This document shows, in pieces, positions 6,554 through 13,061 of a stretch of DNA of 13,061 nucleotides. Each line of letters opens with the position of its first letter. Within the stretch, counting starts at the first letter, position 1. The notes under the pieces were generated by a model. The model saw only the letters and a program-made list of their open reading frames with translations, was not told the DNA's origin and did no database searches. Both the position numbers and the translations under genes were made by a program. The DNA is from DASQHM01 sp035632095. GTDB lineage: Bacteria; Pseudomonadota; Alphaproteobacteria; Ferrovibrionales; Ferrovibrionaceae. The stretch lies in assembly GCA_035632095.1 (NCBI GenBank), contig DASQHM010000045.1, forward strand, positions 1 through 13,061, given 5' to 3'.

Positions 6554-9076
6554 GTGGCGACCTTGGCCCTGGCGTTAAGGCTCGCTCGCCGCGAATTGCG
6601 CGGCGGCCTCCGCGGCTTTCGCATCTTCATCGCCTGCCTCGCGCTCGGCGTTGCCGCCATCGCCGGCGTCGGTTCGCTTGCCGCCGCGATCGGAGAGGGC
6701 TTGCGCAGCGACGGCCGCGCGCTGCTCGGCGGCGATCTGGAGCTTCGCCTGACCCATCGCCAGGCGACGCCGCCGGAACTCGTGTGGCTCGCCCGCGAGG
6801 CCGAGGTCTCGACCGTCGCCAACATGCGCGCCATCGCCCACAACCGGGCCAACGACCGCCGCACCTTGGTCGAGCTCAAGGCCATCGACGCGGCCTATCC
6901 GCTCTATGGCGCCTTGACCTTCGACCCGCCGCTTACCGCCGATGCAGCGCTCGGATTGCGCGACGGCGTTTACGGCGCCGCGGTAGAGGCGGCGCTGCTC
7001 GACCGCCTCGGCGCAAAGCTCGGCGATGTGCTGACCGTCGGCGATGCGATGCTGCAGGTGCGCGCGGCCATCCGGAGCGAACCGGATCGCGGCGGCGGCG
7101 GGCTCACTCTCGGCCCGCGTTTGCTGATTGCCGCGGGCGCGTTGCCCGGCACCGGCCTGGTGCAGCCGGGCAGCCTGGTCTACTGGTCCTATCGCGTGCG
7201 TCTCGATCCGGGCGCGGACACGGCCGCGTTTCGCCGCAACGTGGAAGCGGCCTTTCCCGATGCCGGCTGGCAGGTGCGCGACTATGCCTCGGCCAGTCCC
7301 GGCTTGCGGGAGTGGGTCAATCGCATCGGCTTGTTTCTCACCTTGGTCGGATTGACGGCGCTCCTGGTCGGCGGCGTCGGCGTCGGCAACGCGGTGCGGA
7401 GCTATCTCGACGGCAAATCGGAAACCATCGCCACGCTGAAATGTCTCGGCGCGCCGGGCCGCGTGATCTTTCAGGTCTATCTGATGCAAGTGCTGGCGCT
7501 GGCGCTTGGCGGCGTCGTCATCGGTCTGGCGCTCGGCGCCGCTCTACCGCCGTTGCTGTCCGGACTCATGGCGGATCGCCTGCCGGTGCCGGCGCGGGTC
7601 GGACTCTATCCGGCGCCGCTGCTGCTGGCCTCGGCCTATGGATTTCTAACCGCGCTGGCGTTTGCGCTATGGCCGCTGGCGCGGGCGCGCTTGGTGCCGG
7701 CGGCCGGATTGTTCCGCGACCTCGTAGCACCAACGCGGTTGCTGCCGGGCGTTCCTTACGTGGCGGCGACCATCGCGGCCTTCGTCGCGCTGGCCGCCGT
7801 CGCCGTGATCAGCGCGGAAGAGCGGCGCTTCGCCCTGGGCTTTGTGGCGGGTGCGGCGGCGAGTTTCATTTTGCTCCGCCTGGTGGCGGCGCTGGTCGTC
7901 TGGATCGCCCGGCGCGCCGGCCGCCCACGCAGCCCCTACTTGCGCATTGCCGTCGCCAATCTGCACCGGCCCGGCGCCGGCACGGCGAGCGTGATGCTGT
8001 CGCTCGGCCTCGGCCTCACCTTGCTGGTGACCGTGGCGCTGATCCAGGGGAATCTCGCGCACGAGGTCGAGCAATCCATGCCGGCAGCGGCGCCGGCGTT
8101 CTTCTTCATCGACATTCAGCCGGATCAGCTCGTCGACTTCGAAGCCTTGGCGAAATCGGTTCCGGGCGTTACGGGCGTCGAAGTAGTGCCGCAATTGCGC
8201 GGCCGCATCGCCAAGGTGAACGGCGTGCCGGCGGAGCAAGTGGCCGCGGGCCCGGCTTCGCGCTGGGCGCTCCGCGGCGATCGCGGCTTGACTTATGCGG
8301 CGCGCGTGCCGCCGGGCTCCACCGTGGTGGAAGGGCAGTGGTGGCCGGCGGACTACCATGGCCCGCCGGAAATATCGCTCGACGAAGGCATCGCCCGCGA
8401 CTTGCGGCTGAAGCCCGGCGACAGCCTGACCATCAACGTGCTCGGCCGTGACATGGATGCGCGTATCGCCAATCTGCGGCGCATCGACTGGAGCACGCTC
8501 GGCATCAATTTCGCCATCGTATTTGCGCCGGGGGCCATCGAAGCCGCGCCCCACACCTTTCTTGCCACCGCGCGGGCCGAGGGGCCGGCTGAGGAGGCGC
8601 TCTATCGCGCCGTGACCGACCGTTTCGCCAATGTCTCGCCGATCCGCATGAAAGAGGTGCTGGCGACCGTGAACGATCTGCTCGGCGCCATCGGCCGCGC
8701 CATCGACGTGGCGGCGGCCGTGACTCTGCTGGCGGGCGTGCTGGTGCTCGGCGGCGCGCTCGCCGCTGGTCATCGCCGCCGCGTCTACGATGCGGTCGTG
8801 TTGAAAGTGCTCGGCGCCACCCGGCGCGACGTCATGGGCGCCTATGTGCTCGAATTCGGCCTGCTCGGTCTCGCCACCGCCGTGGTCGGCGGCGTGCTCG
8901 GATGGATCGCCGGCTGGATCGTGGTGGCGCACGTCATGACCATCGAGTGGGTGGCGCTGCCCTGGGTCGCGGCGGCGACCGCCTCGGCCGGGGTCGTCGT
9001 CACCGTGGCGCTCGGGCTGGTCGGAACCTTCGCCGCCCTGTCGCGCCGGCCGGCCGCCGTGCTTCGTCAGTCGTGA
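6554..9076 (+). CDS. ybbP: FtsX/YbbP-type ABC transporter permease
   Basis: The start is taken as GTG 6554, one base after the ATPase stop, with GGAG at 6541-6544. It gives 840 residues, near the length of E. coli YbbP. An ATG at 6446 in the same frame would place an Arg-rich stretch in front and run through the ATPase gene, so I reject it. The first membrane helix is at about residues 20-45 (FIACLALGVAAIAGVGSL) and is followed by a large extracytoplasmic domain. A first FtsX cassette lies at about 255-400 (LFLTLVGLTALLVGGVGVGNAV, then ETIATLKCLGA). There are two further helices near 405-460, a second periplasmic domain, and a C-terminal FtsX cassette at about 715-835 (VYDAVVLKVLGATRRDV). The 'KxLGA' coupling segments face the ATPase. 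With YbbA it should form an envelope-acting exporter or mechanotransmission complex. Confidence 0.9.
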   Translation: MATLALALRLARRELRGGLRGFRIFIACLALGVAAIAGVGSLAAAIGEGLRSDGRALLGGDLELRLTHRQATPPELVWLAREAEVSTVANMRAIAHNRANDRRTLVELKAIDAAYPLYGALTFDPPLTADAALGLRDGVYGAAVEAALLDRLGAKLGDVLTVGDAMLQVRAAIRSEPDRGGGGLTLGPRLLIAAGALPGTGLVQPGSLVYWSYRVRLDPGADTAAFRRNVEAAFPDAGWQVRDYASASPGLREWVNRIGLFLTLVGLTALLVGGVGVGNAVRSYLDGKSETIATLKCLGAPGRVIFQVYLMQVLALALGGVVIGLALGAALPPLLSGLMADRLPVPARVGLYPAPLLLASAYGFLTALAFALWPLARARLVPAAGLFRDLVAPTRLLPGVPYVAATIAAFVALAAVAVISAEERRFALGFVAGAAASFILLRLVAALVVWIARRAGRPRSPYLRIAVANLHRPGAGTASVMLSLGLGLTLLVTVALIQGNLAHEVEQSMPAAAPAFFFIDIQPDQLVDFEALAKSVPGVTGVEVVPQLRGRIAKVNGVPAEQVAAGPASRWALRGDRGLTYAARVPPGSTVVEGQWWPADYHGPPEISLDEGIARDLRLKPGDSLTINVLGRDMDARIANLRRIDWSTLGINFAIVFAPGAIEAAPHTFLATARAEGPAEEALYRAVTDRFANVSPIRMKEVLATVNDLLGAIGRAIDVAAAVTLLAGVLVLGGALAAGHRRRVYDAVVLKVLGATRRDVMGAYVLEFGLLGLATAVVGGVLGWIAGWIVVAHVMTIEWVALPWVAAATASAGVVVTVALGLVGTFAALSRRPAAVLRQS

Positions 9077-9141
9077 CATAATGCATTGATCCGCATCGAT
9101 ATTGTTTGTTTTCACGTCATCCGGCGCGCCGCCGGTTTCCC

Positions 9142-9170
9142 TTGTATTCTCGACCGCCGTCGCCAATATA
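9142..9170 (+). promoter_or_regulatory. Candidate promoter of the Bax-inhibitor gene
   Basis: TTGTAT (9142-9147) and AATATA (9165-9170) are separated by 17 bases and lie about 43 bases upstream of the ATG at 9213. The spacing fits a housekeeping sigma factor, but both boxes are imperfect. The gap after the permease gene (9077-9212) is AT-richer than its surroundings, as expected for a promoter region. Confidence 0.45.
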
Positions 9171-9198
9171 GGGGCCAGTGCTTCGCAATCATTGCGAC

Positions 9199-9204
9199 AA
9201 GGAG
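9199..9204 (+). promoter_or_regulatory. Ribosome binding site of the Bax-inhibitor gene
   Basis: AAGGAG lies eight bases before the ATG at 9213. It selects this start over in-frame codons upstream from 9102, which lie in the promoter region. Confidence 0.75.
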
Positions 9205-9212
9205 CCAACAAC

Positions 9213-9941
9213 ATGGCCAATGATTTCAACAGGGGCGTTTGGGGTGTGAATCGCGCCGGTGCGATGGACCAGGCGGTCGTCGATCAGGCGCTGCGCAGCT
9301 ACCTGCTTCGCGTCTACAACATGATGGCGTCCGGCCTGCTGGTCAGCGGCATTGTCGCGGTGGCGGTTTCCATGTCGCCGGCCGCGATGGCCGCCATCTT
9401 CGGCAATCCGCTCTTGCGCATCACTGTCACCTTCGCGCCGCTCGGCCTAATTCTGTGGATGAGCTTCGGGATCAACCGGATCAGCGCCAGCACGCTGCAA
9501 ATTCTCTACTGGGCGTTCGTGACTACGCTCGGCGTTTCGCTGTCGACGGTCTTCTTGATGTACCGCCTCGGCAGCGTGGTCGAGGTCTTCTTCGTCACCG
9601 CCGCCACGTTCGGCGCGCTCAGCCTGTACGGCTACACGACCAAGCGCGATCTGACCGGCTTCGGCACGTTCCTGTTCATGGGTCTGATCGGCATCATTCT
9701 CGCGTCGCTGGTCAACCTGTTCGTGCAAAGCTCCGGCGCGGCATTCATCATCTCGATCCTGGGCGTGCTGATCTTCACCGGCCTGACGGCCTATGACACG
9801 CAGCGCCTCAAGAACGACTTCTATGAGGGCAATCCGGCCGAGGTGATCGAAAAGCAGGCCATCATGGGGGCGGTTCAGCTTTACCTCGATTTCGTGAACA
9901 TCTTTCTGCTGCTGCTGCGGATCCTGGGCGACCGGCGGTAA
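9213..9941 (+). CDS. Bax inhibitor-1 / YccA-family membrane protein
   Basis: This is a 242-residue integral membrane protein with a short cytoplasmic N-terminus (MANDFNRGVWG) and about seven hydrophobic helices. That is the usual length and fold of bacterial BI-1/YccA/YbhL proteins. The end has the family marks: TAYDTQRLKNDFYEG before the last segment, and YLDFVNIFLLLLRILG at the C-terminus. The Asp of AYDTQ and the Asp of YLDF correspond to the two aspartates described as a pH-sensitive latch in the Bacillus relative YetJ. The family is linked to calcium leak and, for YccA, to modulation of the FtsH protease. Which applies here is not shown by sequence. The gene appears monocistronic, with its own candidate promoter, ribosome binding site and a strong terminator. 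Confidence 0.93.
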   Translation: MANDFNRGVWGVNRAGAMDQAVVDQALRSYLLRVYNMMASGLLVSGIVAVAVSMSPAAMAAIFGNPLLRITVTFAPLGLILWMSFGINRISASTLQILYWAFVTTLGVSLSTVFLMYRLGSVVEVFFVTAATFGALSLYGYTTKRDLTGFGTFLFMGLIGIILASLVNLFVQSSGAAFIISILGVLIFTGLTAYDTQRLKNDFYEGNPAEVIEKQAIMGAVQLYLDFVNIFLLLLRILGDRR

Positions 9942-9979
9942 CGGCCGGACCCGCCGCGCACGTTCGTGGCGATCGTTGA

Positions 9980-10017
9980 GAACGCCCGGCGGGTTTTCCC
10001 CCGGGCGTTCTTCTTTT
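9980..10017 (+). terminator. Rho-independent terminator
   Basis: GAACGCCCGG (9980-9989) pairs perfectly with CCGGGCGTTC (10001-10010), and TTCTTTT follows. It lies 38 bases after the stop of the Bax-inhibitor gene. Confidence 0.92.
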
Positions 10018-10146
10018 GCCGGCCGTCCGGCGGCCGGCGTCCCGAAGTCGCCACGCGTCCTTAAATGCAGCAAAGGAACAGCCCGCAAGCCATGGGTGCA
10101 GCACGCTTGTTTGCCACACTCGCGCCATAATCCGATGCGTACATGC

Positions 10147-10168
10147 GCCGTCTCGAACCTGAGACGGC
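10147..10168 (+). promoter_or_regulatory. Leader hairpin before the small exported-protein gene
   Basis: GCCGTCTC (10147-10154) and GAGACGGC (10161-10168) form a perfect eight-base stem around a six-base loop. The stem ends 23 bases before the ATG at 10192. No T-run follows, so it is not a standard terminator. It may stabilise the mRNA leader or be an operator. Upstream, CATAAT at 10126-10131 could be a -10 box, but I see no -35 box at proper spacing. The rest of 10020-10146 shows nothing clear. Confidence 0.4.
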
Positions 10169-10183
10169 TTGCACATAAACAGG

Positions 10184-10199
10184 ATGCTCAAATGCTCAA
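10184..10199 (+). repeat. 8-bp tandem repeat across a start codon
   Basis: ATGCTCAA occurs twice in direct succession, at 10184-10191 and 10192-10199. The second copy begins with the start codon of the small exported protein. The first copy offers an out-of-frame ATG that would encode only seven residues before a TGA at 10205-10207. Confidence 0.7.
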
Positions 10200-10434
10200 T
10201 ACTCTGAAGTCTGCCGCGGCGGCTCTCGCCATTGCCACGGCCATGGCGGTTGCGGCGTCGCCGGTGGTCACCTTCCAGGCGATCGCGGCGGACGCGCCGG
10301 CGGCTTCGTCGTCCATGAAGGCGAAGCACACGGACGCTTGCGCCCAGTTCAAGAAGGGCAGCAAGGAATACAAGGATTGCAAGGCGGCGCAGAAGAAGGG
10401 CGCCAAGAAGATGGACAACACCAAGAAGCAGTAG
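10192..10434 (+). CDS. Small exported Lys-rich protein with two cysteines
   Basis: I do not recognise the family of this 80-residue protein. Residues 1-33 look like a signal peptide: a Lys at position 6, an Ala-rich core, then AIAADAPA with likely cleavage after Ala33. The mature part is about 47 residues. It has a short Ala/Ser stretch and then a basic core, TDACAQFKKGSKEYKDCKAAQKK, continued by GAKKMDNTKKQ. Two cysteines, in DAC and KDC, flank a basic turn and could form a disulfide in the periplasm. Lys is about a quarter of the mature chain. AGGA at 10181-10184 lies seven bases before the ATG. The gene lies between a leader hairpin and a strong hairpin after the stop, so it is probably transcribed alone. 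An envelope or nucleic-acid-binding role is possible but not shown. Confidence 0.72.
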   Translation: MLNTLKSAAAALAIATAMAVAASPVVTFQAIAADAPAASSSMKAKHTDACAQFKKGSKEYKDCKAAQKKGAKKMDNTKKQ

Positions 10435-10461
10435 GCTCTCCGCTCACCTCTTGGTTGCGCG

Positions 10462-10485
10462 CTCCCGCCGGCTGTCCGGCGGGAG
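10462..10485 (+). terminator. Strong hairpin after the small exported-protein gene
   Basis: CTCCCGCCGG (10462-10471) pairs perfectly with CCGGCGGGAG (10476-10485) over a four-base loop, 27 bases after the stop. The T-tract is missing, so it may be a terminator without U-run or a 3' stability element. Confidence 0.6.
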
Positions 10486-10550
10486 AATGCGCGTTCTCTG
10501 CCGGCGTCCCGCGCTGCGGCAGATTCTCTATAGTATCCGTCGCTTGACTA

Positions 10551-10598
10551 GCGCGTTGTCCGATCGGATGGAATCATCCGATCAGGAGGGCAACGCGC
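10551..10598. repeat. Large imperfect palindrome 1
   Basis: The outer arms GCGCGTTG (10551-10558) and CAACGCGC (10591-10598) are exact complements. The inner arms GATCGGATG (10562-10570) and CATCCGATC (10575-10583) are also exact, closed by a GAAT loop. Three unpaired bases on the left face seven on the right. It lies in the gap between the small exported-protein gene and the DUF2794 gene (10435-10660), which holds no further gene. Confidence 0.75.
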
Positions 10599-10613
10599 CA
10601 GGTCAATGGCCTG

Positions 10614-10661
10614 GAGCATGATCTCATCCGAAAAGTCGGGCGACTTTTCGGGATCATGCTC
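10614..10661. repeat. Palindrome 2, AGCATGATC/CGAAAAG repeat of rhizobial type
   Basis: GAGCATGATC (10614-10623) pairs with GATCATGCTC (10652-10661). CGAAAAGTCG (10629-10638) pairs with CGACTTTTCG (10641-10650) over a two-base loop. The combination of AGCATGATC with CGAAAAG arms is a dispersed intergenic palindrome I know from Bradyrhizobium, Mesorhizobium and relatives. Its last base is the first base of the TAG-complement that ends the DUF2794 gene. It may therefore serve as the 3' hairpin of that mRNA. Confidence 0.8.
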
Positions 10662-11032
10662 TAGACGATCTCGAGCTTGGCGCGCTTCAGGACCTTGAGC
10701 GCGCTATCGATGCTGCGTCCGCGTTTCAACACCCGCCCCGATGCCGAAATCACGCTGTAGGCGCCTTGCTTACGGGCGAGCTTCGGCGTTTTGACGATAC
10801 GGTAAAGCGGCGCGTCTGAGCTTCGCCGGAACACGGCGAAGCAGCAGCATTCCGGGTCGTGGCCGATGGCATAGTCGCGCCATTCGCCGGCGGCGACCTT
10901 GAAGGCGTAGAGGTTCAGGATAAGGTCGAGTTCGTGCCGCTCGAAAAACACGTCTCGGCTGCGGCCCGGACGGCCTTGGGCGGCCGGCCGGGCGGAACGA
11001 CTGTAGTCTTCGAAACTGACGACCTCGCTCAT
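10661..11032 (-). CDS. DUF2794 family protein
   Basis: This 123-residue cytoplasmic protein matches the DUF2794 family as I know it from Hyphomicrobiales. After a Ser/Arg/Pro-rich N-terminus comes the conserved core: RHELDLILNLYAFKVAAGEWRDYAI at about 32-56, then FAVFRRSSDAPLYRIVKTPKLARKQGAYSVI. It ends with a basic segment (VLKRGRSIDSALKVLKRAKLE). Three adjacent cysteines (ECCCF) precede the FRR block. No function is established. ATG 11032 is chosen because GAGG lies close upstream. ATG 11044 (MRGQM) is the alternative. The stop codon abuts palindrome 2. The gene lies 80 bases downstream of the peptide-importer ATPase genes on the same strand, but a functional link is doubtful. Confidence 0.88.
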   Translation of the reverse strand: MSEVVSFEDYSRSARPAAQGRPGRSRDVFFERHELDLILNLYAFKVAAGEWRDYAIGHDPECCCFAVFRRSSDAPLYRIVKTPKLARKQGAYSVISASGRVLKRGRSIDSALKVLKRAKLEIV

Positions 11033-11076
11033 CTGACCTCGCATTGCCTTAAAGAAGCAATTGAACCCCGGCGGCG

Positions 11077-11110
11077 GCGCGCCCGTCAACCCGCCGGCGT
11101 GGGGGCGCGC
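11077..11110 (-). terminator. Possible GC-rich hairpin after the DppF-like gene
   Basis: GCGCGCCC (11077-11084) and GGGCGCGC (11103-11110) are exact complements with an 18-base loop, just past the stop of the minus-strand ATPase gene. There is no T-run. In such GC-rich sequence a match like this may be accidental. Confidence 0.3.
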
Positions 11111-11112
11111 GC

Positions 11113-12099
11113 TTAGGCCATCACCCTTTCGGCGAAATGGCAGGCGGCCAAGTGGTTGCGCTCGACGGTCCGAAGCGCCGGCGCCTCGCGCCGGCAGCGG
11201 TCCTCGGCGAAGGCGCAGCGCGCCGCGTAGGGGCATCCGCCGTCAGCCTGCTCCTGGGTCGCGGGTTCGACGGCGGCGCGGCGGCGTTTTCGCCCCGGGA
11301 CGGGCTTCGGCACCGCATCGATCAAGGCGCGCGTATAGGGATGGGCGGCGGCGCGGAACAAGGCGTTCGTCGGCGCCTGCTCGACGATGCGACCGCGGTA
11401 CATGACGGCGACGTCGTCGCACACATGATCCACCACGGCCAAATCATGGCTGATTAGCATGTAGGTCACGCCGAAACTCGCCTGCAGATCCAGCATCAGA
11501 TTGAGGACCTGGGCCTGCACCGAAACGTCGAGCGCGCTGACCGGCTCGTCGGCCACGATGAGGCGCGGCCTGGTGATGAGCGCCCGGGCGATGGCGATGC
11601 GCTGGCGCTGACCGCCGGAAAACTCGTGCGGATATTTCTCCATGTCGGCAGCGCGCAATCCGACCGAAACCAGCACCTCGGCGACCCGCGTGCGCTGCTC
11701 GGCGGCGCCGGCATCGCCCAGAGCCGCCAGCGGTTCGGCCACGATGCGCGCCACGGTCTGGCGCGGGTCGAGCGAGCCATAAGGGTCTTGGAACACCATC
11801 TGGAAGTGCCGGCGCATGCGGCGAAGTTCGGAACGGGACAAGGCGTTCAGGTCGCGGCCGAGCAGGCGGACGCTACCCGAAGTCGGCGACTCAAGCGCCA
11901 TGACGCAGCGGGCCAGGGTCGACTTTCCCGATCCGGATTCGCCGACGACGCCTAGGCTGCGCTCGGAGTCGATGCGAAACGTCACACCGTCCACGGCGGC
12001 GACAAGCGGCGGCGCGCGGAACACGCTTTCGCGCGGCAAGGCGTAATGGCGCGCCAAATCGCGGACGTCGAGCACGGTCTCGCTTGCGGCGCCGCTCAT
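11113..12099 (-). CDS. Peptide/nickel-type ABC importer ATPase, DppF/OppF-like
   Basis: This is a 328-residue ATPase of the peptide/opine/nickel importer class. Walker A GESGSGKST is at residues 53-61, the Q-loop Gln104 is in VFQDPYGSLDP, and the signature FSGGQRQR is at 160-167. Walker B is LIVADEP with Asp184-Glu185, and the switch His is 218 (LISHDLAVV). The C-terminal oligo_HPY extension (AHPYTRALIDAVPKP) ends in four cysteines, Cys289, 295, 302 and 320 (CX5CX6CX17C). It would pair with the DppD-like ATPase encoded just upstream to energise uptake through two permeases not in the window. Its ATG overlaps the upstream stop as ATGA (12096-12099), which implies translational coupling. A longer open frame runs upstream to 12828 inside the partner gene and is a coincidence. 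Whether peptides, opines, glutathione or metal complexes are carried cannot be told. Confidence 0.9.
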   Translation of the reverse strand: MSGAASETVLDVRDLARHYALPRESVFRAPPLVAAVDGVTFRIDSERSLGVVGESGSGKSTLARCVMALESPTSGSVRLLGRDLNALSRSELRRMRRHFQMVFQDPYGSLDPRQTVARIVAEPLAALGDAGAAEQRTRVAEVLVSVGLRAADMEKYPHEFSGGQRQRIAIARALITRPRLIVADEPVSALDVSVQAQVLNLMLDLQASFGVTYMLISHDLAVVDHVCDDVAVMYRGRIVEQAPTNALFRAAAHPYTRALIDAVPKPVPGRKRRRAAVEPATQEQADGGCPYAARCAFAEDRCRREAPALRTVERNHLAACHFAERVMA

Positions 12100-13061
12100 C
12101 GGCCGGCCATCGCGGCGTCGAGGCGAATGCAGCGCGCCAGATGATCCGAGCCGACGCGGGACGGCGGCGGAGGCGCGGCGGAGCAATCGGGAATGGCAAG
12201 CGAGCACCGGTCGGCGAAAGGACAGCCCGGCGGCAGGTCGGCCAGCTCCGGCACGCTGCCGGCAATGGTCTTCAGGCGCTCGCCCTTCCGTGCGCCCAGC
12301 TTCGGCCGGGCGGCGAACAGTCCTTGCGAATAGGGATGCGCCAGGCGGCTGAACACGGCGCCGGTCGGCCCGCTTTCGACCACGGTGCCGCCGTACATGA
12401 CCATCATGCGGCGCACCGTTTCGGCGATGACGCCGAGATCGTGCGTTATGAGCATCAATGCCATGCCGCTTTCCGCCACGAGTTCGCCGATCAAATCGAG
12501 GATCTGGCCCTGAATGGTGACGTCGAGCGCCGTGGTCGGCTCGTCGGCGATGAGAATGTCCGGACCACAGGCAAGCGCCATGGCGATGGTGACCCGTTGG
12601 CGCTGTCCGCCGGAGAGCTGATGCGGATAGGCGTCGATGCGCCGCGCCGCATCGGGCAGGCGCACGCGGTCGAGCAGCGCGATGGCTTGGCGGCGCGCCT
12701 CCCGAGCGCCCATGCCCCGATGCAGCGCCAGCGGCTCGGCGATTTGCCGGCCGACGGTGTGCAACGGGTTGAGCGCCGTCATCGGCTCCTGAAACACCAT
12801 GGAAATGCGATTGCCGCGCAGCTTGCAAAGCTCGGACTCGGCCAGCGAAACGAGATCGCGGCCGTCGAAGCGCACGGTCCCGGAAACGGCGGCGCCTTCC
12901 GGCAGCAGGCCAAGCAACGCCAGGGCAGTTATCGACTTGCCCGAACCGCTTTCGCCGATCAGGCCGAGCGTCTCGCCGCGGTCGAGATCGAAGCTGACGC
13001 CGCTGCCGCCGGCCTCGAGTTTGGCGAAGTCGTGCGGATTCGTCGTGGTGCCGTCGGGCCG
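12096..13061 (-). CDS. Peptide/nickel-type ABC importer ATPase, DppD/OppD-like, N-terminus cut by window
   Basis: The frame is open to the right edge at 13061, so the start and a short N-terminal stretch lie outside. The visible part is 321 residues. Near its beginning are FDLDRGETLGLIGESGSGKS (Walker A) and LLGLLPEGA. Then come the Q-loop (SMVFQEPMTALNP), the signature LSGGQRQR, Walker B (ILIADEPTTALD) and the switch LITHDLGVIAE. The C-terminal AHPYSQGLFAARPKLG belongs to the oligo_HPY extension. The end carries four cysteines in CPFADRC, then PDC and LARC, with the same CX5CX6CX17C spacing as its partner. An ATG at 12917 falls after Walker A and cannot be the real start. The gene overlaps the DppF-like gene by four bases. 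Its permeases and binding protein would be expected beyond the right edge. Confidence 0.9.
   Translation of the reverse strand, partial: RPDGTTTNPHDFAKLEAGGSGVSFDLDRGETLGLIGESGSGKSITALALLGLLPEGAAVSGTVRFDGRDLVSLAESELCKLRGNRISMVFQEPMTALNPLHTVGRQIAEPLALHRGMGAREARRQAIALLDRVRLPDAARRIDAYPHQLSGGQRQRVTIAMALACGPDILIADEPTTALDVTIQGQILDLIGELVAESGMALMLITHDLGVIAETVRRMMVMYGGTVVESGPTGAVFSRLAHPYSQGLFAARPKLGARKGERLKTIAGSVPELADLPPGCPFADRCSLAIPDCSAAPPPPSRVGSDHLARCIRLDAAMAGR

Noticed and set aside
4567..6885. A 772-codon open frame on the minus strand across thpR, tesA and ybbA
   Set aside because: It lies in the wrong frame over thpR and tesA and antisense to ybbA, and its translation is Arg/Ala/Gly-rich with no domain. 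It results from high GC and codon bias.
6784..8451. A 555-codon plus-strand open frame inside the permease gene
   Set aside because: It is a frame-shifted Arg/Gly-rich shadow of the well-supported FtsX-type permease.
7667..9229. A 520-codon minus-strand open frame opposite the permease gene
   Set aside because: The translation is a low-complexity His/Arg/Glu/Gly mixture that mirrors the permease codons, and there is no ribosome binding site or family resemblance.
10107..10131. TTGTTT and CATAAT as a promoter for the small exported-protein gene
   Set aside because: The boxes are only 13 bases apart, too close for a sigma-70 type promoter. Only the -10-like box is mentioned as a possibility.

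Overview
The window is GC-rich, densely coded bacterial chromosome. The gene families point to an alphaproteobacterium, most likely in the Hyphomicrobiales (Rhizobiales) or a close relative. The evidence is a DUF2794 protein, a PAS_5-type sensor, a short HExxH metallopeptidase and a class III cyclase of the type multiplied in rhizobia. A compound palindrome of the AGCATGATC/CGAAAAG type, common in these genomes, agrees. No rRNA, tRNA, CRISPR array or intact mobile element was seen.

Layout: (1) 1-1723, plus strand: the 3' part of an EamA-type exporter, then an HSD10-like short-chain dehydrogenase. (2) 1812-2985, plus strand: a tight three-gene unit (pterin-4a-carbinolamine dehydratase, small zincin, PAS_5 protein) joined by two ATGA stop/start overlaps. 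(3) 2986-4610: a patch of visibly lower GC. It holds a minus-strand gene fusing a class III nucleotide cyclase to a MarR-like winged-helix domain, flanked by a decayed IS5-family transposase fragment. (4) 4611-9076: a divergent cluster resembling E. coli tesA/ybbA-ybbP. A secreted GDSL esterase and an RNA 2',3'-cyclic phosphodiesterase lie on the minus strand. An ABC ATPase and a large FtsX-type permease lie on the plus strand. The two inner start codons share one CATG. (5) 9142-10017: a Bax-inhibitor-1/YccA membrane protein with a candidate promoter, a strong ribosome binding site and a textbook terminator. (6) 10147-10485: a small exported Lys-rich protein framed by hairpins. (7) 10551-10661: two large palindromes abutting the 3' end of a DUF2794 gene. 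(8) 10661-13061, minus strand: DUF2794, then DppF-like and DppD-like ATPases of a peptide-type importer whose permeases and binding protein would lie beyond the right edge.

Most of the window is ordinary core genome. The most unusual item is the cyclase-MarR fusion (3117-4130). In one chain it joins a possible cyclic-nucleotide producer to a DNA-binding domain, and it sits in an apparently acquired patch. Smaller points of interest are the exported Lys-rich protein with an 8-bp tandem repeat across its start codon and a leader hairpin, the CATG shared by divergent genes, and matching four-cysteine motifs in both peptide-importer ATPases.
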